From positions 62,001-126,000 of the forward strand of contig JAJZVV010000005.1 in NCBI GenBank assembly GCA_021845595.1: DNA of 64,000 nt, given 5' to 3'. The translations under genes were made by a program, and so were the position numbers. Within the stretch, counting starts at the first letter, position 1, and each line of letters begins with the position of its first letter. A model generated the notes under the pieces. That model was not told where the DNA came from, did no database searches, and was given only the letters and a program-made list of their open reading frames with translations. Shown here in pieces: positions 18,263-30,142 of this stretch. Source of the DNA: Pseudomonadota bacterium (GTDB lineage: Bacteria > Pseudomonadota > Alphaproteobacteria > Acetobacterales > Acetobacteraceae).

Positions 18263-18951
18263 GCCGCGAACGCCTCCGCCAGGCTGGCGAAGAGGGGCTT
18301 GCCGTCCTCGCCGCCGAGCAGCGGGTCGACCAGGTCTTCCGGGTGCGGCATCAGCCCGAGAACGCGCAGATTCGGGCTGTAGAGTCCGGCGATCGCGCGG
18401 GCGCTGCCGTTCGGGTTGGCGGCTTGCGTGACCTGTCCTGCCGGCGTGGCGTAGCGGAACGCGACCAGACCTTCGCCCTCCAGCCGGTCGAGCGTCGCGT
18501 CGTCGGCGAAGTAGTTGCCGTCGCCATGGGCCATCGGTGCCCGGAACACTTCGCCTTGCTGGTAGCGGCGCGTGAACGCCGTGTCGGCGCGTTCGACACG
18601 CAGATGGCAGTCGCGCGAGAGAAAGCGCAGGCCGGCATTGCGCAGCAAGGCGCCGGGCAGCATTCCGGCCTCGGAGAGGATCTGGAAGCCGTTGCAGACG
18701 CCGAGCACGTAGCCACCGCGCGCGGCGTGGGCGCGCACCGCGGCCATCACCGGCGACTGGGCGGCCATGGCGCCGCAGCGCAGATAGTCGCCGAAGCTGA
18801 AGCCGCCGGGGATGACGACGAGGTCGAGGCCGGCGAGATCGGTCTCGCGGTGCCAGATCATCCGCGGCGCATGCCCGGCGGCCCGTTCGAGCGCGATCGC
18901 CATGTCGCGCTCGCGGTTGATGCCGGGGAAGACGACGATGCCGGCCCTCAT
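18259..18951 (-). CDS. purQ: Phosphoribosylformylglycinamidine synthase glutaminase PurQ
   Basis: This 230-residue class I glutamine amidotransferase releases ammonia from glutamine for PurL. It starts [18 protein letters not shown], and the nucleophile is Cys86 in [12 protein letters not shown]. The family motifs [15 protein letters not shown] and the C-terminal [15 protein letters not shown] (with the catalytic His) are present. It overlaps purL downstream and the Rap1a-like gene upstream by four bases each, so translation is coupled across all three. Confidence 0.97.
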   Translation of the reverse strand: MRAGIVVFPGINRERDMAIALERAAGHAPRMIWHRETDLAGLDLVVIPGGFSFGDYLRCGAMAAQSPVMAAVRAHAARGGYVLGVCNGFQILSEAGMLPGALLRNAGLRFLSRDCHLRVERADTAFTRRYQQGEVFRAPMAHGDGNYFADDATLDRLEGEGLVAFRYATPAGQVTQAANPNGSARAIAGLYSPNLRVLGLMPHPEDLVDPLLGGEDGKPLFASLAEAFAA

Positions 18952-19292
18952 CGCGCCGGGCACGGGAACAGCGCCCGGAGCGCTTCGCGCACCGCCACCG
19001 CGGCCGGGCCATCGCCGCCCTGGCGGTGCGACTCGAGATAGCCGACGACCGCGTCTCGCAGCGCGCGCAGCTCGATGCGCTCGGGCAGGCACACGGTCCG
19101 TCCCGCCGCGCCACCGGCGAGCATCGAGTCGGTCACGCCGGCGATGTAGGATTCGCAGTCGGCGCGCTGGGTGGCAGCGCCCGTTGCGCAGCTGCGCACC
19201 AGCACATCACGCTTGATGAAGGCGGCTTGGCCAGGCGCCGGGGCGAGCGCGGCCGTGGCGATCACGGCCAGCGGGAGAAGATAGCGCATCAT
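18948..19292 (-). CDS. Secreted Rap1a/Tai-like small protein inside the purine operon
   Basis: This 114-residue protein has a signal peptide ([20 protein letters not shown], cleavage probably after GQA) and a mature part with four cysteines. The pattern [33 protein letters not shown] and a final ALRALFPC matches the Rap1a/Tai family, whose founding members are periplasmic immunity proteins against type VI amidase effectors. Many chromosomal relatives have no known toxin. The gene sits between purS and purQ with ATGA overlaps on both sides, so it is translated with cytosolic purine enzymes although its product is exported. A function in purine synthesis is unlikely. The start could be either of two adjacent ATGs. 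Confidence 0.72.
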   Translation of the reverse strand: MMRYLLPLAVIATAALAPAPGQAAFIKRDVLVRSCATGAATQRADCESYIAGVTDSMLAGGAAGRTVCLPERIELRALRDAVVGYLESHRQGGDGPAAVAVREALRALFPCPAR

Positions 19293-19534
19293 GCCCCGCC
19301 CACCGCGATGTCGAAGCGCTCGATCACGGTATTGGCCAGGAGCTTGCGCGCCATCGTCTCGGCGGCGGCACGCGCCCGTGCCGGGTCCGTCTCCGCCAGA
19401 TCGAGCTCGATGATCTTGCCGGCCCGGACCTCGCCGATGCCGGCGAAGCCGAGCCCCGCCAGCGCGTGACCGATCGCCTTGCCCTGGGGATCCAGCACGC
19501 CGTCCTTCAGCATCACCGTCACCGTCACCTTCAC
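19289..19534 (-). CDS. purS: Phosphoribosylformylglycinamidine synthase subunit PurS
   Basis: This 81-residue protein is the small scaffold subunit that bridges PurL and PurQ. It opens MKVTVTVMLKDGVLDPQGKA and continues with the GLGFAGIGEVRAGKIIELD core, the standard PurS sequence. It overlaps the Rap1a-like gene by four bases and lies 15 bp after purC. Confidence 0.96.
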   Translation of the reverse strand: MKVTVTVMLKDGVLDPQGKAIGHALAGLGFAGIGEVRAGKIIELDLAETDPARARAAAETMARKLLANTVIERFDIAVGGA

Positions 19535-19549
19535 TGGCTGGCTATCCTC

Positions 19550-20314
19550 TCACTGCATCGTCTCGGGACCCTTGAGGTCGCGCATCCCCGCCTCGGGCAG
19601 GATGCCGAGGCGCTTGGCGACCTCCTGGTACGCCTCCTCGACCTTGCCGAGGTCGCGACGGAAACGGTCCTTGTCCATCTTCTCGTTGGTCTTGATGTCC
19701 CACAGCCGGCAATTGTCCGGGCTGATCTCGTCGGCGAGCACGATGCGCATCTCGTCGTTCTCCCACAGCCGGCCGAATTCCAGCTTGAGATCGACCAGCG
19801 AAATGCCGACGCCGAGGAAGAGGCCGGTGAGGAAGTCGTTGATGCGCAGGCTGAGGGCGACGATGTCGTCGATGTCCTGGGTGTGCGCCCACCCGAAGGC
19901 GGTGATGTGCTCCTCGCCCACCATCGGGTCATTGAGCGCATCGTTCTTGTAGTAATATTCCAGGATCGATCGCGGCAGGCGGGTGCCCTCGGGAATGCCG
20001 AGTCGGGTCGAGAGCGAGCCGGCGGCGATGTTGCGGATCACCACCTCGATCGGGATGATCTCGACTTCGCGGACCAGCTGCTCGCGCATGTTGAGCCGGC
20101 GGACGAAATGCGTCGGGATGCCGATCTCGCCGAGCCGGAGCATCAGATATTCGCTGATGCGGTTGTTGAGCACGCCCTTGCCGGTGATGACGCCCTTCTT
20201 CTGGGCGTTGAACGCGGTGGCGTCGTCCTTGAAATACTGCACGAGGGTTCCCGGCTCGGGTCCCTCGAACAGAATTTTCGCTTTGCCTTCATACAGCTGT
20301 CGGCGGCGGGCCAT
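19550..20314 (-). CDS. purC: Phosphoribosylaminoimidazole-succinocarboxamide synthase
   Basis: This 254-residue SAICAR synthetase joins aspartate to CAIR with ATP. It begins [18 protein letters not shown], and it contains the motifs [30 protein letters not shown] and [14 protein letters not shown] that build the substrate pocket. The start at 20314 is the family start; an in-frame extension upstream is Pro/Gly/Arg low complexity. It heads the tightly packed purC-purS-rap1a-purQ-purL-bolA-grxD run, and a promoter probably lies in the 130 bp upstream, though I could not pick out clear boxes. Confidence 0.97.
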   Translation of the reverse strand: MARRRQLYEGKAKILFEGPEPGTLVQYFKDDATAFNAQKKGVITGKGVLNNRISEYLMLRLGEIGIPTHFVRRLNMREQLVREVEIIPIEVVIRNIAAGSLSTRLGIPEGTRLPRSILEYYYKNDALNDPMVGEEHITAFGWAHTQDIDDIVALSLRINDFLTGLFLGVGISLVDLKLEFGRLWENDEMRIVLADEISPDNCRLWDIKTNEKMDKDRFRRDLGKVEEAYQEVAKRLGILPEAGMRDLKGPETMQ

Positions 20315-20444
20315 GGCGGGTTTCCTCGGGCCTCGGAACGGCGGAAAGCGGCCGCATCCGGCGCCGCCCTCGGCGGGCGGGGGTTCAGGCGGTGTCGGCG
20401 GTGGGTATAGCAACGCCCCGGCGCTTTGGCCACGCCCTACCCAT

Positions 20445-21173
20445 TCACGCCGGCGGCGCCACGGGGGTGAATGCGGCCTGGTCCGCGGCGCCCGGCGCGA
20501 ACAGCCACACCGGCGCGCCATCCGGGCGCAGCGCCAGGAGCGCGGCACAGACGGTGCCGAACCCGCCACGCGGGGCGATCGTGAGCTGGCTCTCCGGCGG
20601 CCCCGAGCGGTTGGCCAGAATTGCGGTCCAACTCGCCCAGTCGGCCGGCGGCTGCGGCGGCGGAGCGGCGACGAAGCGCGGCAGATGGCGCGCGACGCGG
20701 GGGCTCTCCTGATCGTTGGGGTTGTGCGCCGTCACCATCACGAGACCAGGCGCGAGGCGCTCGACATGTGGATGGCCTTCGCCGAGGCCGCGCACGAAGA
20801 AAGCGCCCGCCGCGTCGGCCACCACCATGTTGAAGCGCCGCCAGCGCCCGGCGTCGAGCGCGCCGATCGCCGCCGCCGCCGCCGCCGCGGTCGGTTCGGC
20901 CAGCGCGATCAGCGGCAGTTCGCCGCGGCTTTCCTTGTCGGCGCGGGGGCCGAGGCTGCCCTGGCGGTTCAGCACGGTCGCCACGACCCCGTGCCGGTTG
21001 AGCGCCATCCAGGTGCCGCCGGCCAGACGGTCGCGACCGCCGACGATCCCGGGCCGCTCGGGCCAGTGCGCGGCGGGGGGATCCCACGCCCGGTCGAGCA
21101 TCTCGTCGCGGTTGGCCGCGATCAGCACCGGCCAGTCGGCTCCCGGGCGCAGCAGCAGGACGACGGTGCACAT
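20445..21173 (-). CDS. NRDE (TANGO2-like) family protein
   Basis: This 242-residue protein belongs to the NRDE/TANGO2 family, named for its N-terminal Asn-Arg-Asp-Glu motif, here [12 protein letters not shown] near residue 20. The initial MCTVVLLL with Cys2 suggests an N-terminal-nucleophile hydrolase-like fold, because the initiator Met could be removed. Family members have been tied to haem or lipid trafficking, but no activity is settled. It lies between purB and purC on the same strand. Confidence 0.85.
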   Translation of the reverse strand: MCTVVLLLRPGADWPVLIAANRDEMLDRAWDPPAAHWPERPGIVGGRDRLAGGTWMALNRHGVVATVLNRQGSLGPRADKESRGELPLIALAEPTAAAAAAAIGALDAGRWRRFNMVVADAAGAFFVRGLGEGHPHVERLAPGLVMVTAHNPNDQESPRVARHLPRFVAAPPPQPPADWASWTAILANRSGPPESQLTIAPRGGFGTVCAALLALRPDGAPVWLFAPGAADQAAFTPVAPPA

Positions 21174-21191
21174 CGGCGCCCCCGGCCGCGC

Positions 21192-22559
21192 TCAGCCCGC
21201 CGCGACCGGCGGGCCGGGCTCGCCGAAAACGCGGAGGAAAATCTGGTCGATCTCGCGCAGATGCGCCGCCGGGTCCATGGCCGCATCCAGCACCGCGGCG
21301 GGAATGCGCCCGGCGATGTCCGGATCGGCGTCGAGATGGGCACGGAAATCCTTGGCCCCCGGCGCCCCCAGCCCCTCCCAGGTCGCCATCGCGTTGCGCT
21401 GGACGATGCGATAGGCATCCTCGCGCAGGATGCCGGACCGCGCCAAAGCCAGCAGCACCTCGCCGCTGTGCACGACGCCGCCGAGGCTCTCCAGATTGGC
21501 CCGCATCCGCTCGGGATGGACGACGAGCTTGTCCATCATGCCGGTCAGGCGCGTCAGCGCGAAATCGAGCGCGATCGTCGCGTCCGGAGCGATGACGCGC
21601 TCCACTGACGAATGGGAGATGTCGCGCTCATGCCAGAGGACGACGTTCTCCAACGCCGGCGCCACCGCCGCGCGGATGACGCGCGCCAGACCGGAGAGAT
21701 TCTCGCTCAGCACCGGATTGCGCTTGTGCGGCATGGCGCTGGAGCCCTTCTGGCCGGGATGGAAGAACTCCTCGGCCTCGCGCACCTCGCTGCGCTGCAG
21801 ATGCCGCACCTCCGTGGCCAGTCGTTCGATGCCGCTGGCGATGACGCCGAGGATACAGAAATATGTGGCGTGGCGATCGCGCGGGATGATCTGGGTGGAA
21901 ACCGGCTCGGGCGTCAGGCCGAGGCGTGCGGCGACGAATTCCTCCACGCGCGGATCGACATGGGCGAAGGTGCCGACCGCACCGCTGATGGCGCAGGTGG
22001 CGATCTCGGCGCGCGCCGCGGTGAGCCGGGCGCGGTTGCGGGCGAATTCGGCGTAGTGCCCGGCGAGCTTCACGCCGAAGGTCGTCGGCTCGGCGTGGAT
22101 GCCATGGCTGCGCCCGATGGTCAGCGTGGCCTTGTGTTCGAACGCCCGCCGGCGCAACGCCGCGAGCAGCGCGTCGAGATCGGCGGCGAGCAGGTCGGTC
22201 GCCTGGGTGAGCTGGACCGCGAGGCAGGTGTCCAGCACGTCCGAGGAGGTCATGCCGAGATGGACGAAGCGGCTCTCCGCCCCGATGGCCTCGGCCAGCC
22301 AGGTCAGGAACGCGATGACGTCGTGGCGGGTCTCGCGCTCGATGGCGTCGATCCGTGCGAGGTCCTCAGGACCGATCGCCGCGACGACGGGCGCGCCGCG
22401 CTCGCGGATGGCGCGGGCCGCCTCGGCGGGAACGAGGCCGAGCCCGGCCATGGCTTCGGCGGCGAGGGCCTCGATCTCGAACCAGATGCGAAACCGGTTG
22501 GCGGGAGCCCAGATCGCGTCCATCTCGGGGCGGCTGTAGCGCGGCACCATCGGCGGCAT
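21192..22559 (-). CDS. purB: Adenylosuccinate lyase
   Basis: This 455-residue lyase acts twice in purine synthesis, splitting fumarate from SAICAR and from adenylosuccinate. It has MVPRYSRPEMDAIW at the start, MTSSDVLDTCLAVQL and GRSHGIHAEPTTFG in the substrate region, and the family signature GSSAMPHKRNP carrying the flexible catalytic serine loop. I place the start at 22559 (MPPMVPRYS); 22550 and a GTG at 22580 are alternatives. It is followed after 18 bp by the NRDE gene, so it probably belongs to the purine transcription unit. Confidence 0.95.
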   Translation of the reverse strand: MPPMVPRYSRPEMDAIWAPANRFRIWFEIEALAAEAMAGLGLVPAEAARAIRERGAPVVAAIGPEDLARIDAIERETRHDVIAFLTWLAEAIGAESRFVHLGMTSSDVLDTCLAVQLTQATDLLAADLDALLAALRRRAFEHKATLTIGRSHGIHAEPTTFGVKLAGHYAEFARNRARLTAARAEIATCAISGAVGTFAHVDPRVEEFVAARLGLTPEPVSTQIIPRDRHATYFCILGVIASGIERLATEVRHLQRSEVREAEEFFHPGQKGSSAMPHKRNPVLSENLSGLARVIRAAVAPALENVVLWHERDISHSSVERVIAPDATIALDFALTRLTGMMDKLVVHPERMRANLESLGGVVHSGEVLLALARSGILREDAYRIVQRNAMATWEGLGAPGAKDFRAHLDADPDIAGRIPAAVLDAAMDPAAHLREIDQIFLRVFGEPGPPVAAG

Positions 22560-22658
22560 GTCCCGTTTGGCGTGCCCCACGGGGGCGGGTTCGAGAGGGA
22601 GCTAGACCGTGGCGGAACCGGTTGACAAGCCCGGCCGCCGCAACCCAGAACGCCGGCC

Positions 22659-23261
22659 ATGGACACGCACGCGCTGCTGCCCGCGCTGCTGGCATTGGCG
22701 CAGGTCGTGCTCATCGACCTCGCACTCGCCGGGGACAATGCGGTCGTGGTCGGCATGGCCGTGGCCGGGTTGCCCAGGGCCCAGCAGCGCACGGCGCTGG
22801 TGGCCGGCGTCGCCGCCGCCGCACTCATCCGCATCGGCCTCGGTGCTGTCGCCCTGCAGCTTCTCGCCATCATCGGGCTCACCCTGGCCGGCGGGCTCCT
22901 GCTGCTCTGGGTGTCGTGGCGCTTCTGGCGCGAGCTGCGGCGCGGCGGCGCGCCGCATGAGGACGCTCCGGCGGCGCGGAAATCGCTGCGCGAGGCCATG
23001 GCTCAGATCGTCCTGGCCGATATTTCCATGAGCTTGGACAATGTGCTCGCGGTCGCCGGTGCGGCGCGGGCGCATCTCTGGGTGCTGGCGACGGGGCTGA
23101 CGCTGTCGGTTCTGCTCATGGCGCTGGCGGCGAGGCTGATCGCCGCGCTGCTGGAGCGCCATCGCTGGATCGCCTGGGCCGGGCTCGCGGTGGTCGTGTT
23201 CGTGGCGCTGCGCATGATCCATGAGGGATCGACGCAGGTCGCGCACCACCTGCTGGGGTGA
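22659..23261 (+). CDS. TerC-family integral membrane protein (YjbE type)
   Basis: This 200-residue membrane protein of the TerC superfamily has two halves, each with an acidic transport motif: LIDLALAGDNAVVVGMAV near residue 17 and VLADISMSLDNVLAVAG near residue 118. The paired Asp-Asn motifs within transmembrane helices are the family signature. TerC/YjbE-like proteins export manganese or help metallate exported enzymes. About six helices are visible. It is divergent from purB with a 99-bp gap, and a tRNA-Leu gene follows on the other strand. Substrate specificity is inferred. Confidence 0.85.
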   Translation: MDTHALLPALLALAQVVLIDLALAGDNAVVVGMAVAGLPRAQQRTALVAGVAAAALIRIGLGAVALQLLAIIGLTLAGGLLLLWVSWRFWRELRRGGAPHEDAPAARKSLREAMAQIVLADISMSLDNVLAVAGAARAHLWVLATGLTLSVLLMALAARLIAALLERHRWIAWAGLAVVVFVALRMIHEGSTQVAHHLLG

Positions 23262-23273
23262 ACCGGGCCGACC

Positions 23274-23353
23274 TGCCCGCCGGGGGACTCGAACCCCCAC
23301 GCCGTCGGCCGCGGATTTTAAGTCCGCTGCGTCTACCGTTCCGCCAGGCGGGC
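23274..23353 (-). tRNA. tRNA-Leu (anticodon TAA)
   Basis: Read on the minus strand, a complete cloverleaf is visible: acceptor stem GCCCGCC pairing with GGCGGGC, D-arm GGCGGAACGGTAGACGC, anticodon stem GCGGA/TCCGC closing the loop CTTAAAA, a long variable arm GGCCGACGGCGT typical of class II tRNAs, and T-arm GGGGGTTCGAGTCCCCC. The anticodon TAA (plus-strand 23318-23320) decodes UUA. The discriminator is A, and CCA is not encoded. Leu is supported by the variable arm and the anticodon. Confidence 0.95.
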
Positions 23354-23463
23354 CCGGCGCCATGGGAAGGCAGGCGGGGCGCGCTGTCCAGCCCGGCGGA
23401 CTCCTGACTTGCCGGCGCCGGCCCGGCGTCCTACCTGCTGGCGGGATCAACACGGACCGCGGA

Positions 23464-24039
23464 ATGACCATGGACACATCCGACGCCGAAGGCACATCCC
23501 CCGAGCAGCTCATGCAGGCCGCCTCCCAGCGGATCACCGAACTGGAGGCCGAACGCGACGAGCTGCGCGACCGCTGGATGCGCGCCGAGGCCGAGAACGC
23601 GAACATCCGCGCCCGCGCCAAGCGCGAGGTCGACGAGACCCGCCTTTATGCGGTGCAGAAATTCGCCACCGACATCGTCGAGGCGGCGGAAAATCTCCGT
23701 CGCGGGCTGGCCAGCCTGCCGCAGCCGGAGCCGGGCGAGCCGGCGATCATCGGCCGCCTGCGCGAGGGGCTCGACGGCATCGAGCGCAACTTTCTCGGCG
23801 TGCTGGACCGCCATGGCATCAAGGGTGGCGATCCCACCGGCAGCCTTTTCGACCCCAATCTCCATCAGGCGATGAGCGAGCAGGAGACCGACCAGCATCC
23901 GCCGGGCACGGTGCTGCAGGCGTGGACCGCCGCCTGGACCCTGAACGGCCGGCTGCTCAAGCCGGCCATGGTCGTGGTGGCGAAGGCGCCGCCAGCGGAG
24001 CTTCCCGAGCCCGCGCCGCGCATCGATACGACCGCCTGA
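23464..24039 (+). CDS. grpE: Nucleotide exchange factor GrpE
   Basis: This 191-residue protein is the DnaK nucleotide-exchange factor. It has a long N-terminal coiled-coil (ITELEAERDELRDRWMRAEA, then ENANIRARAKREVDETRLYA) and the C-terminal beta domain with LLGVL-like GVLDRHGIKGG, FDPNLHQAMSEQET and GRLLKPAMVVVAK. The start is an ATG at 23464 or another two codons later at 23470; both lack a strong Shine-Dalgarno. The gene directly precedes dnaK and dnaJ, giving a grpE-dnaK-dnaJ heat-shock block. hrcA is not present upstream. Confidence 0.94.
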   Translation: MTMDTSDAEGTSPEQLMQAASQRITELEAERDELRDRWMRAEAENANIRARAKREVDETRLYAVQKFATDIVEAAENLRRGLASLPQPEPGEPAIIGRLREGLDGIERNFLGVLDRHGIKGGDPTGSLFDPNLHQAMSEQETDQHPPGTVLQAWTAAWTLNGRLLKPAMVVVAKAPPAELPEPAPRIDTTA

Positions 24040-24096
24040 CGGCGGGACCCGCGCTCGCCGGCGATGCACGGCCGTGCGGATTTCGGCTAAGCCACC

Positions 24097-24123
24097 CTTG
24101 CTCAGGGGGGGGTGCCTCAATAC
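24097..24123 (+). promoter_or_regulatory. Candidate sigma-32 promoter upstream of dnaK
   Basis: A CTTG box at 24097-24100 is followed after 17 bases by CAATAC at 24118-24123. CTTG with a spacing of 17-18 to an AT-rich -10 box is the usual pattern of alphaproteobacterial RpoH promoters. The -10 match is weak. It lies about 80 bp upstream of the dnaK ATG, and rpoH itself is in this window. This is inference from pattern only. Confidence 0.3.
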
Positions 24124-24201
24124 ATCCTGTGCGATCATTCCACTCTTGGGGGACACGGGCGGTGCCTCGGGCCGCCCCGGTCCGCCGCGAAGGAGCAATT
24201 C

Positions 24202-26112
<1,911 letters not shown>

Positions 26113-26139
26113 TCCGCAGGGCAGTCCGTGCATGATGTG

Positions 26140-26171
26140 ACGCGCCCGGATCCCGAGGGAGCCGGGCGCGT
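26140..26171 (+). terminator. Hairpin between dnaK and dnaJ
   Basis: A perfect 10-bp inverted repeat, ACGCGCCCGG (26140-26149) and CCGGGCGCGT (26162-26171), encloses a 12-base loop. It starts 27 bases after the dnaK stop. Only a short TTCG follows, so it is not a classic U-tract terminator. It may reduce read-through so that less dnaJ than dnaK is made, or protect the dnaK message 3' end. Confidence 0.6.
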
Positions 26172-26240
26172 TCGCATGGCCGCCCATCAACGGGGCGATT
26201 GGGGGCGCGAAACGCGAGGCCGCGGCGCGAGAGGACGGAA

Positions 26241-27374
26241 ATGGCGAAGCAGGACTATTACGCATTGCTCGGCGTGCCGCGGGACGTCGGTGCCGATGAT
26301 CTGAAAAAGGCCTACCGCAAGCTGGCCATGCAGTACCACCCGGACCGCAATCCGGGCGACCACGAGGCCGAAGCGCGGTTCAAGGAGATCAGCGAAGCCT
26401 ACGACGTGCTGCGCGATGACCAGAAGCGCGCCGCCTACGACCGCTTCGGCCATGCCGCCTTCGAGAATGGCGGCGGCGCCAGCGCCGGCGGGTTCGACTT
26501 TTCCGGCAGCGGGCTTGGCGACATTTTCGATCAGATGTTCGGCGAATTCACCGGCGGCCGCCGCGGTGGCCGGGGCCCGCGGGCGGGGGCCGACCTGCGC
26601 CAGGGCGTCGAGATCGATCTCGCGGAGGCCTTCTCAGGCACCAAGGTGCAGGTGCGCATCGCCACGCGCGTGGTTTGCGATGCGTGCCTCGGCAGCGGCG
26701 CGGAGGATCGCAGCCGCGGCACCGATACCTGCCCGACCTGCAACGGCGCCGGCAAGGTGCGTGCGCAGCAAGGATTCTTCCTCATCGAGCGGACCTGCGC
26801 GACCTGCGGCGGCGCCGGGCGGGTGATCCGCAATCCCTGCCGCGTCTGCCATGGCAGCGGCACGGTCGCCCGTGAGCGTGGCTTGCAGGTCTCGATCCCC
26901 GCCGGCGTCGAGGACGGGACGCGGATCCGCCTCGCCGGCGAGGGCGAGGCCGGCGCCAATGGGGCCCCACCGGGCGACCTCTACGTCCATGTCGCCATCC
27001 GCCCGCACCCGATTTTCCAGCGCGATGGCGCCAATGTCTTCGTGCGCGTGCCGGTGCGCATGACACTGGCCGCGCTCGGCGGGGAGGTGGAGGTGCCGGC
27101 GATCGATGGCTCGCGCGCCAAAGTGAAGATCCCCGCCGGCACGCAGACCGGGGACCAGTTTCGCCTGCGCAGCAAGGGGTTTTCCGTGCTGCGCCGGACC
27201 GAACGCGGTGACATGTATATCCAGGTCGCCGTTGAGACGCCCCGCCATCTCAGCCGCCGCCAGCGCGAACTTCTCGAAGAGTTCGATAGCGAGGCGAAGA
27301 GTCACGCCAAGGGCAGCCCCGAGAGCGAGGGATTCTTCGCCAAAGTTCGTGAGTTTTTCGAGAGCCGGGGCTGA
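26241..27374 (+). CDS. dnaJ: Co-chaperone DnaJ (Hsp40)
   Basis: This 377-residue class A J-protein has the J domain with the DnaK-stimulating HPD motif ([11 protein letters not shown]), a Gly/Phe-rich linker (about 75-130) and four zinc-binding CxxCxGxG repeats: [24 protein letters not shown] and CRVCHGSG. The C-terminal substrate-binding domains follow. The ATG at 26241 ([11 protein letters not shown]) follows GAGGACGG and is the family start; an upstream in-frame start adds only Arg-rich sequence. It is cotranscribed with or attenuated from dnaK. Confidence 0.98.
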   Translation: MAKQDYYALLGVPRDVGADDLKKAYRKLAMQYHPDRNPGDHEAEARFKEISEAYDVLRDDQKRAAYDRFGHAAFENGGGASAGGFDFSGSGLGDIFDQMFGEFTGGRRGGRGPRAGADLRQGVEIDLAEAFSGTKVQVRIATRVVCDACLGSGAEDRSRGTDTCPTCNGAGKVRAQQGFFLIERTCATCGGAGRVIRNPCRVCHGSGTVARERGLQVSIPAGVEDGTRIRLAGEGEAGANGAPPGDLYVHVAIRPHPIFQRDGANVFVRVPVRMTLAALGGEVEVPAIDGSRAKVKIPAGTQTGDQFRLRSKGFSVLRRTERGDMYIQVAVETPRHLSRRQRELLEEFDSEAKSHAKGSPESEGFFAKVREFFESRG

Positions 27375-27408
27375 GGCGGCGAAAGCCGCCCCCGATCCCC
27401 GGGGGTCG
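27375..27408. terminator. Hairpins between convergent dnaJ and secA
   Basis: The 35-bp gap between the convergent stops is almost wholly palindromic. GGCGGC and GCCGCC (27375-27380 and 27385-27390) close a GAAA tetraloop, and the following bases around 27391-27408 form a second, near-perfect palindrome centred on CCCCGGGGG. There is no U-tract, but stable GNRA-capped stems placed between two convergent stops suggest a shared two-way terminator. Confidence 0.5.
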
Positions 27409-27409
27409 G

Positions 27410-30142
27410 CTACGCCGGCCTGCCGTGGCAGTGCTTGAACTTCCTGCCTGATCCGCACGGACAGGCGGCGTTGCGCGGCGTCGCCACCCAGGTGGTTGGA
27501 TCCGACGGGTCGACCACGAGGCTGCGCGACGGCGCCGCGATCTCGGCCACGTCGAGGCCGGCCGCCGCCATCCCCGCCGCCGCTCCGCCCATCGCGTCCG
27601 GATCCGGGTGGCTCTCGACCATCGGTGGCGGCGGCGGGAAGGCTGGGGCCGCGGGCGCATCGGGGGCAAGCTCGACGCGGGCGAGCAGCGAAGTCACCCG
27701 TTCTTTCAGGTCGTCGAGCATGGCATTGAACAGCGCGAAGGCCTCGCGCTTGTATTCATTCAGCGGGTCGCGCTGGCCGTAGGCGCGCAGGCCGATGCCC
27801 TGGCGCAGATGGTCGAGCGCCAGCAGATGCTCCTTCCAGACCTGGTCGAGCACTTGCAGCAGCAGCGATTTCTCGATGAAGCGCAGCAATTCGGGGCCGA
27901 AATTCGCCGCCTTCGCCGCCATGGTCGCATCGCCCGCCCGCTCGACCCGCTCGCGCAGCCCGCGTTCGTCGATGCCTTCCTCGCGCCCCCATTCGGCGAT
28001 CGGAAGATCGAGGTTGAGGATCCGGCGCACGTCGTCCGCCAGACCTTCGGTATCCCACTGCTCGGCGAAGCCGCGCTCCGGAATGCGGCGGGCGATCAGC
28101 GCGCCTATGACCTCCGCGCGCATCTCGCTCACGGTCTCGGCGACGTCCGCGGCGAGCATGAACTCCTTGCGCTGGGCGTAGACCTCCTTGCGCTGGTCGT
28201 TCATGACGTCGTCGTAGCGCAGCACGTTCTTGCGCATATCGAAGTTGCGGGCTTCGACTTTCTTCTGCGCCTTCTCCAGCGCCTTGTTGATCCACGGGTG
28301 GACGATCGCCTCGCCATCCTTCAGCCCCAGCCGCTGCAGCATTCCGCCCATGCGGTCGGAGCCGAAGATGCGCATCAGATCATCTTCGAGCGACAGGAAG
28401 AACCGCGACGCGCCGGGGTCGCCCTGACGGCCGGAGCGGCCGCGCAGCTGGTTGTCGATGCGCCGGCTTTCGTGGCGTTCGGTGCCAACCACGAACAGGC
28501 CGCCCGCCGTTTTCACCGCCTCGTGGGCGCGTGCGATTTCATCGCGGATCACCGCTTCGCGCGCGCTCCGCTCCTCGGTATCGGTGATGCCGGCGAGTTC
28601 GCGCCGCAACCGAACCTCGAGATTGCCGCCGAGTTTGATATCGGTACCGCGGCCGGCCATGTTGGTGGCGATCGTCACCGCGCCCGGCGCACCGGCCTGG
28701 GCCACGATCTCCGCCTCCTGCTCGTGATAGCGCGCGTTCAGCACCGCGTGGGCGATCTTGCGGCGCTTGAGGATCTCACTCAGGTGCTCGCTTTTTTCGA
28801 TGCTGACGGTGCCCACCAGAACCGGCTGACCACGCGTGCTGCACTCCGCGATCAGCGTCGCCACCGCGTTGTATTTTTCCTCGGCGGTGCGATAGACTTC
28901 GTCGTCCTGGTCGTCACGCACGCAGACGACGTTGGTCGGGATCTCGACGACATCGAGCTTGTAGATTTCGCCGAACTCGTCCGCCTCGGTCATCGCCGTT
29001 CCGGTCATGCCAGCGAGCTTCGGATAGAGACGGAAGTAATTCTGGAAGGTGATCGAGGCCAGCGTCTGATTTTCCTGCTGGACGCTGACGCCCTCCTTCG
29101 CCTCCAGCGCCTGGTGCAGCCCCTCCGAGAAGCGGCGCCCCTCCATCATCCGGCCGGTGAATTCGTCGATGATGACGACCTTGTCCTGGCGCACGATGTA
29201 GTCCACGTCGCGCTGGAACAGCGTGTGCGAGCGCAGCGATTGCTGCACGTGGTGCACCACCGAGACGTTGAAGACATCGTAGAGATTGCCCTCGGTGATG
29301 ATACCGGCCGCGCGCAGCATGTCCTCCACCTGCTCCGAGCCGGGCTCGGTGAGAGAGACCGTCCGCTGCTTCTCGTCCTTGTCGAAGGTCGACGGATCCT
29401 TGACCAGTTCGCGCACGACGAGATCGACCTGCCGATAGAGATCGGAGGAATCTTCCGCCGGGCCGGAGATGATCAGCGGGGTGCGGGCCTCGTCGATCAG
29501 AATACTGTCGACCTCGTCGACGATCGCATAGAAGAAATCCCGCTGGACCATGTCCTCCAGCCGGTATTTCATGTTGTCGCGCAGATAGTCGAAGCCGAAT
29601 TCGTTGTTTGTGCCGTAGGTGATGTCCGCCGCATAGGCGGCGCGCCGCTCGGAATCATCGAGCCCGTGGACGATGATGCCGACGCTGAGGCCGAGATAGC
29701 GATAGATGGCACCCATCCACTCGGCGTCGCGCCGGGCGAGGTAGTCGTTCACCGTCACCACGTGCACGCCCCGCCCCGCCAGGGCGTTGAGATAGACCGG
29801 GAGCGTGGCCACCAGCGTCTTGCCCTCGCCGGTCTTCATTTCCGAGATCTTGCCATCATGCAGCACCATGCCGCCGATCAGCTGGACATCGAAATGACGC
29901 AGACCGAGCACCCGCCGTGCCGCCTCACGCACGGTGGCAAACGCTTCAGGCAGCAGATCGTCGAGGCTCGCACCCTGGGCCAGGCGGGAGCGGAACAGGT
30001 CCGTCTGCGCCGACAGCGCCTCGGCCGAGAGTTGCTGCATTGCCGGCTCGAGCGCATTGATCTCGGGCACGCGCCGCTGATACCCCTTGAGCGAGCGGTC
30101 GTTGGCGGTGCCGAAGAGCGAGCGGGCGATGCGGGCGAACAT
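27410..30142 (-). CDS. secA: Preprotein translocase ATPase SecA
   Basis: This 910-residue motor drives Sec-dependent export through SecYEG. It begins [20 protein letters not shown]. The DEAD-like motor shows Walker [12 protein letters not shown] and Walker B-like [18 protein letters not shown], followed by the second nucleotide-binding domain with [15 protein letters not shown] and [14 protein letters not shown]. The C-terminus carries the SEC-C zinc motif [14 protein letters not shown], which binds SecB or ribosomes. The gene is complete and convergent with dnaJ. Confidence 0.98.
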   Translation of the reverse strand: MFARIARSLFGTANDRSLKGYQRRVPEINALEPAMQQLSAEALSAQTDLFRSRLAQGASLDDLLPEAFATVREAARRVLGLRHFDVQLIGGMVLHDGKISEMKTGEGKTLVATLPVYLNALAGRGVHVVTVNDYLARRDAEWMGAIYRYLGLSVGIIVHGLDDSERRAAYAADITYGTNNEFGFDYLRDNMKYRLEDMVQRDFFYAIVDEVDSILIDEARTPLIISGPAEDSSDLYRQVDLVVRELVKDPSTFDKDEKQRTVSLTEPGSEQVEDMLRAAGIITEGNLYDVFNVSVVHHVQQSLRSHTLFQRDVDYIVRQDKVVIIDEFTGRMMEGRRFSEGLHQALEAKEGVSVQQENQTLASITFQNYFRLYPKLAGMTGTAMTEADEFGEIYKLDVVEIPTNVVCVRDDQDDEVYRTAEEKYNAVATLIAECSTRGQPVLVGTVSIEKSEHLSEILKRRKIAHAVLNARYHEQEAEIVAQAGAPGAVTIATNMAGRGTDIKLGGNLEVRLRRELAGITDTEERSAREAVIRDEIARAHEAVKTAGGLFVVGTERHESRRIDNQLRGRSGRQGDPGASRFFLSLEDDLMRIFGSDRMGGMLQRLGLKDGEAIVHPWINKALEKAQKKVEARNFDMRKNVLRYDDVMNDQRKEVYAQRKEFMLAADVAETVSEMRAEVIGALIARRIPERGFAEQWDTEGLADDVRRILNLDLPIAEWGREEGIDERGLRERVERAGDATMAAKAANFGPELLRFIEKSLLLQVLDQVWKEHLLALDHLRQGIGLRAYGQRDPLNEYKREAFALFNAMLDDLKERVTSLLARVELAPDAPAAPAFPPPPPMVESHPDPDAMGGAAAGMAAAGLDVAEIAAPSRSLVVDPSDPTTWVATPRNAACPCGSGRKFKHCHGRPA

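Noticed and set aside
22622-22627. TTGACA box between purB and the TerC gene
   Set aside because: No acceptable -10 box is found 16-18 bases downstream on the plus strand, so it is not called a promoter.
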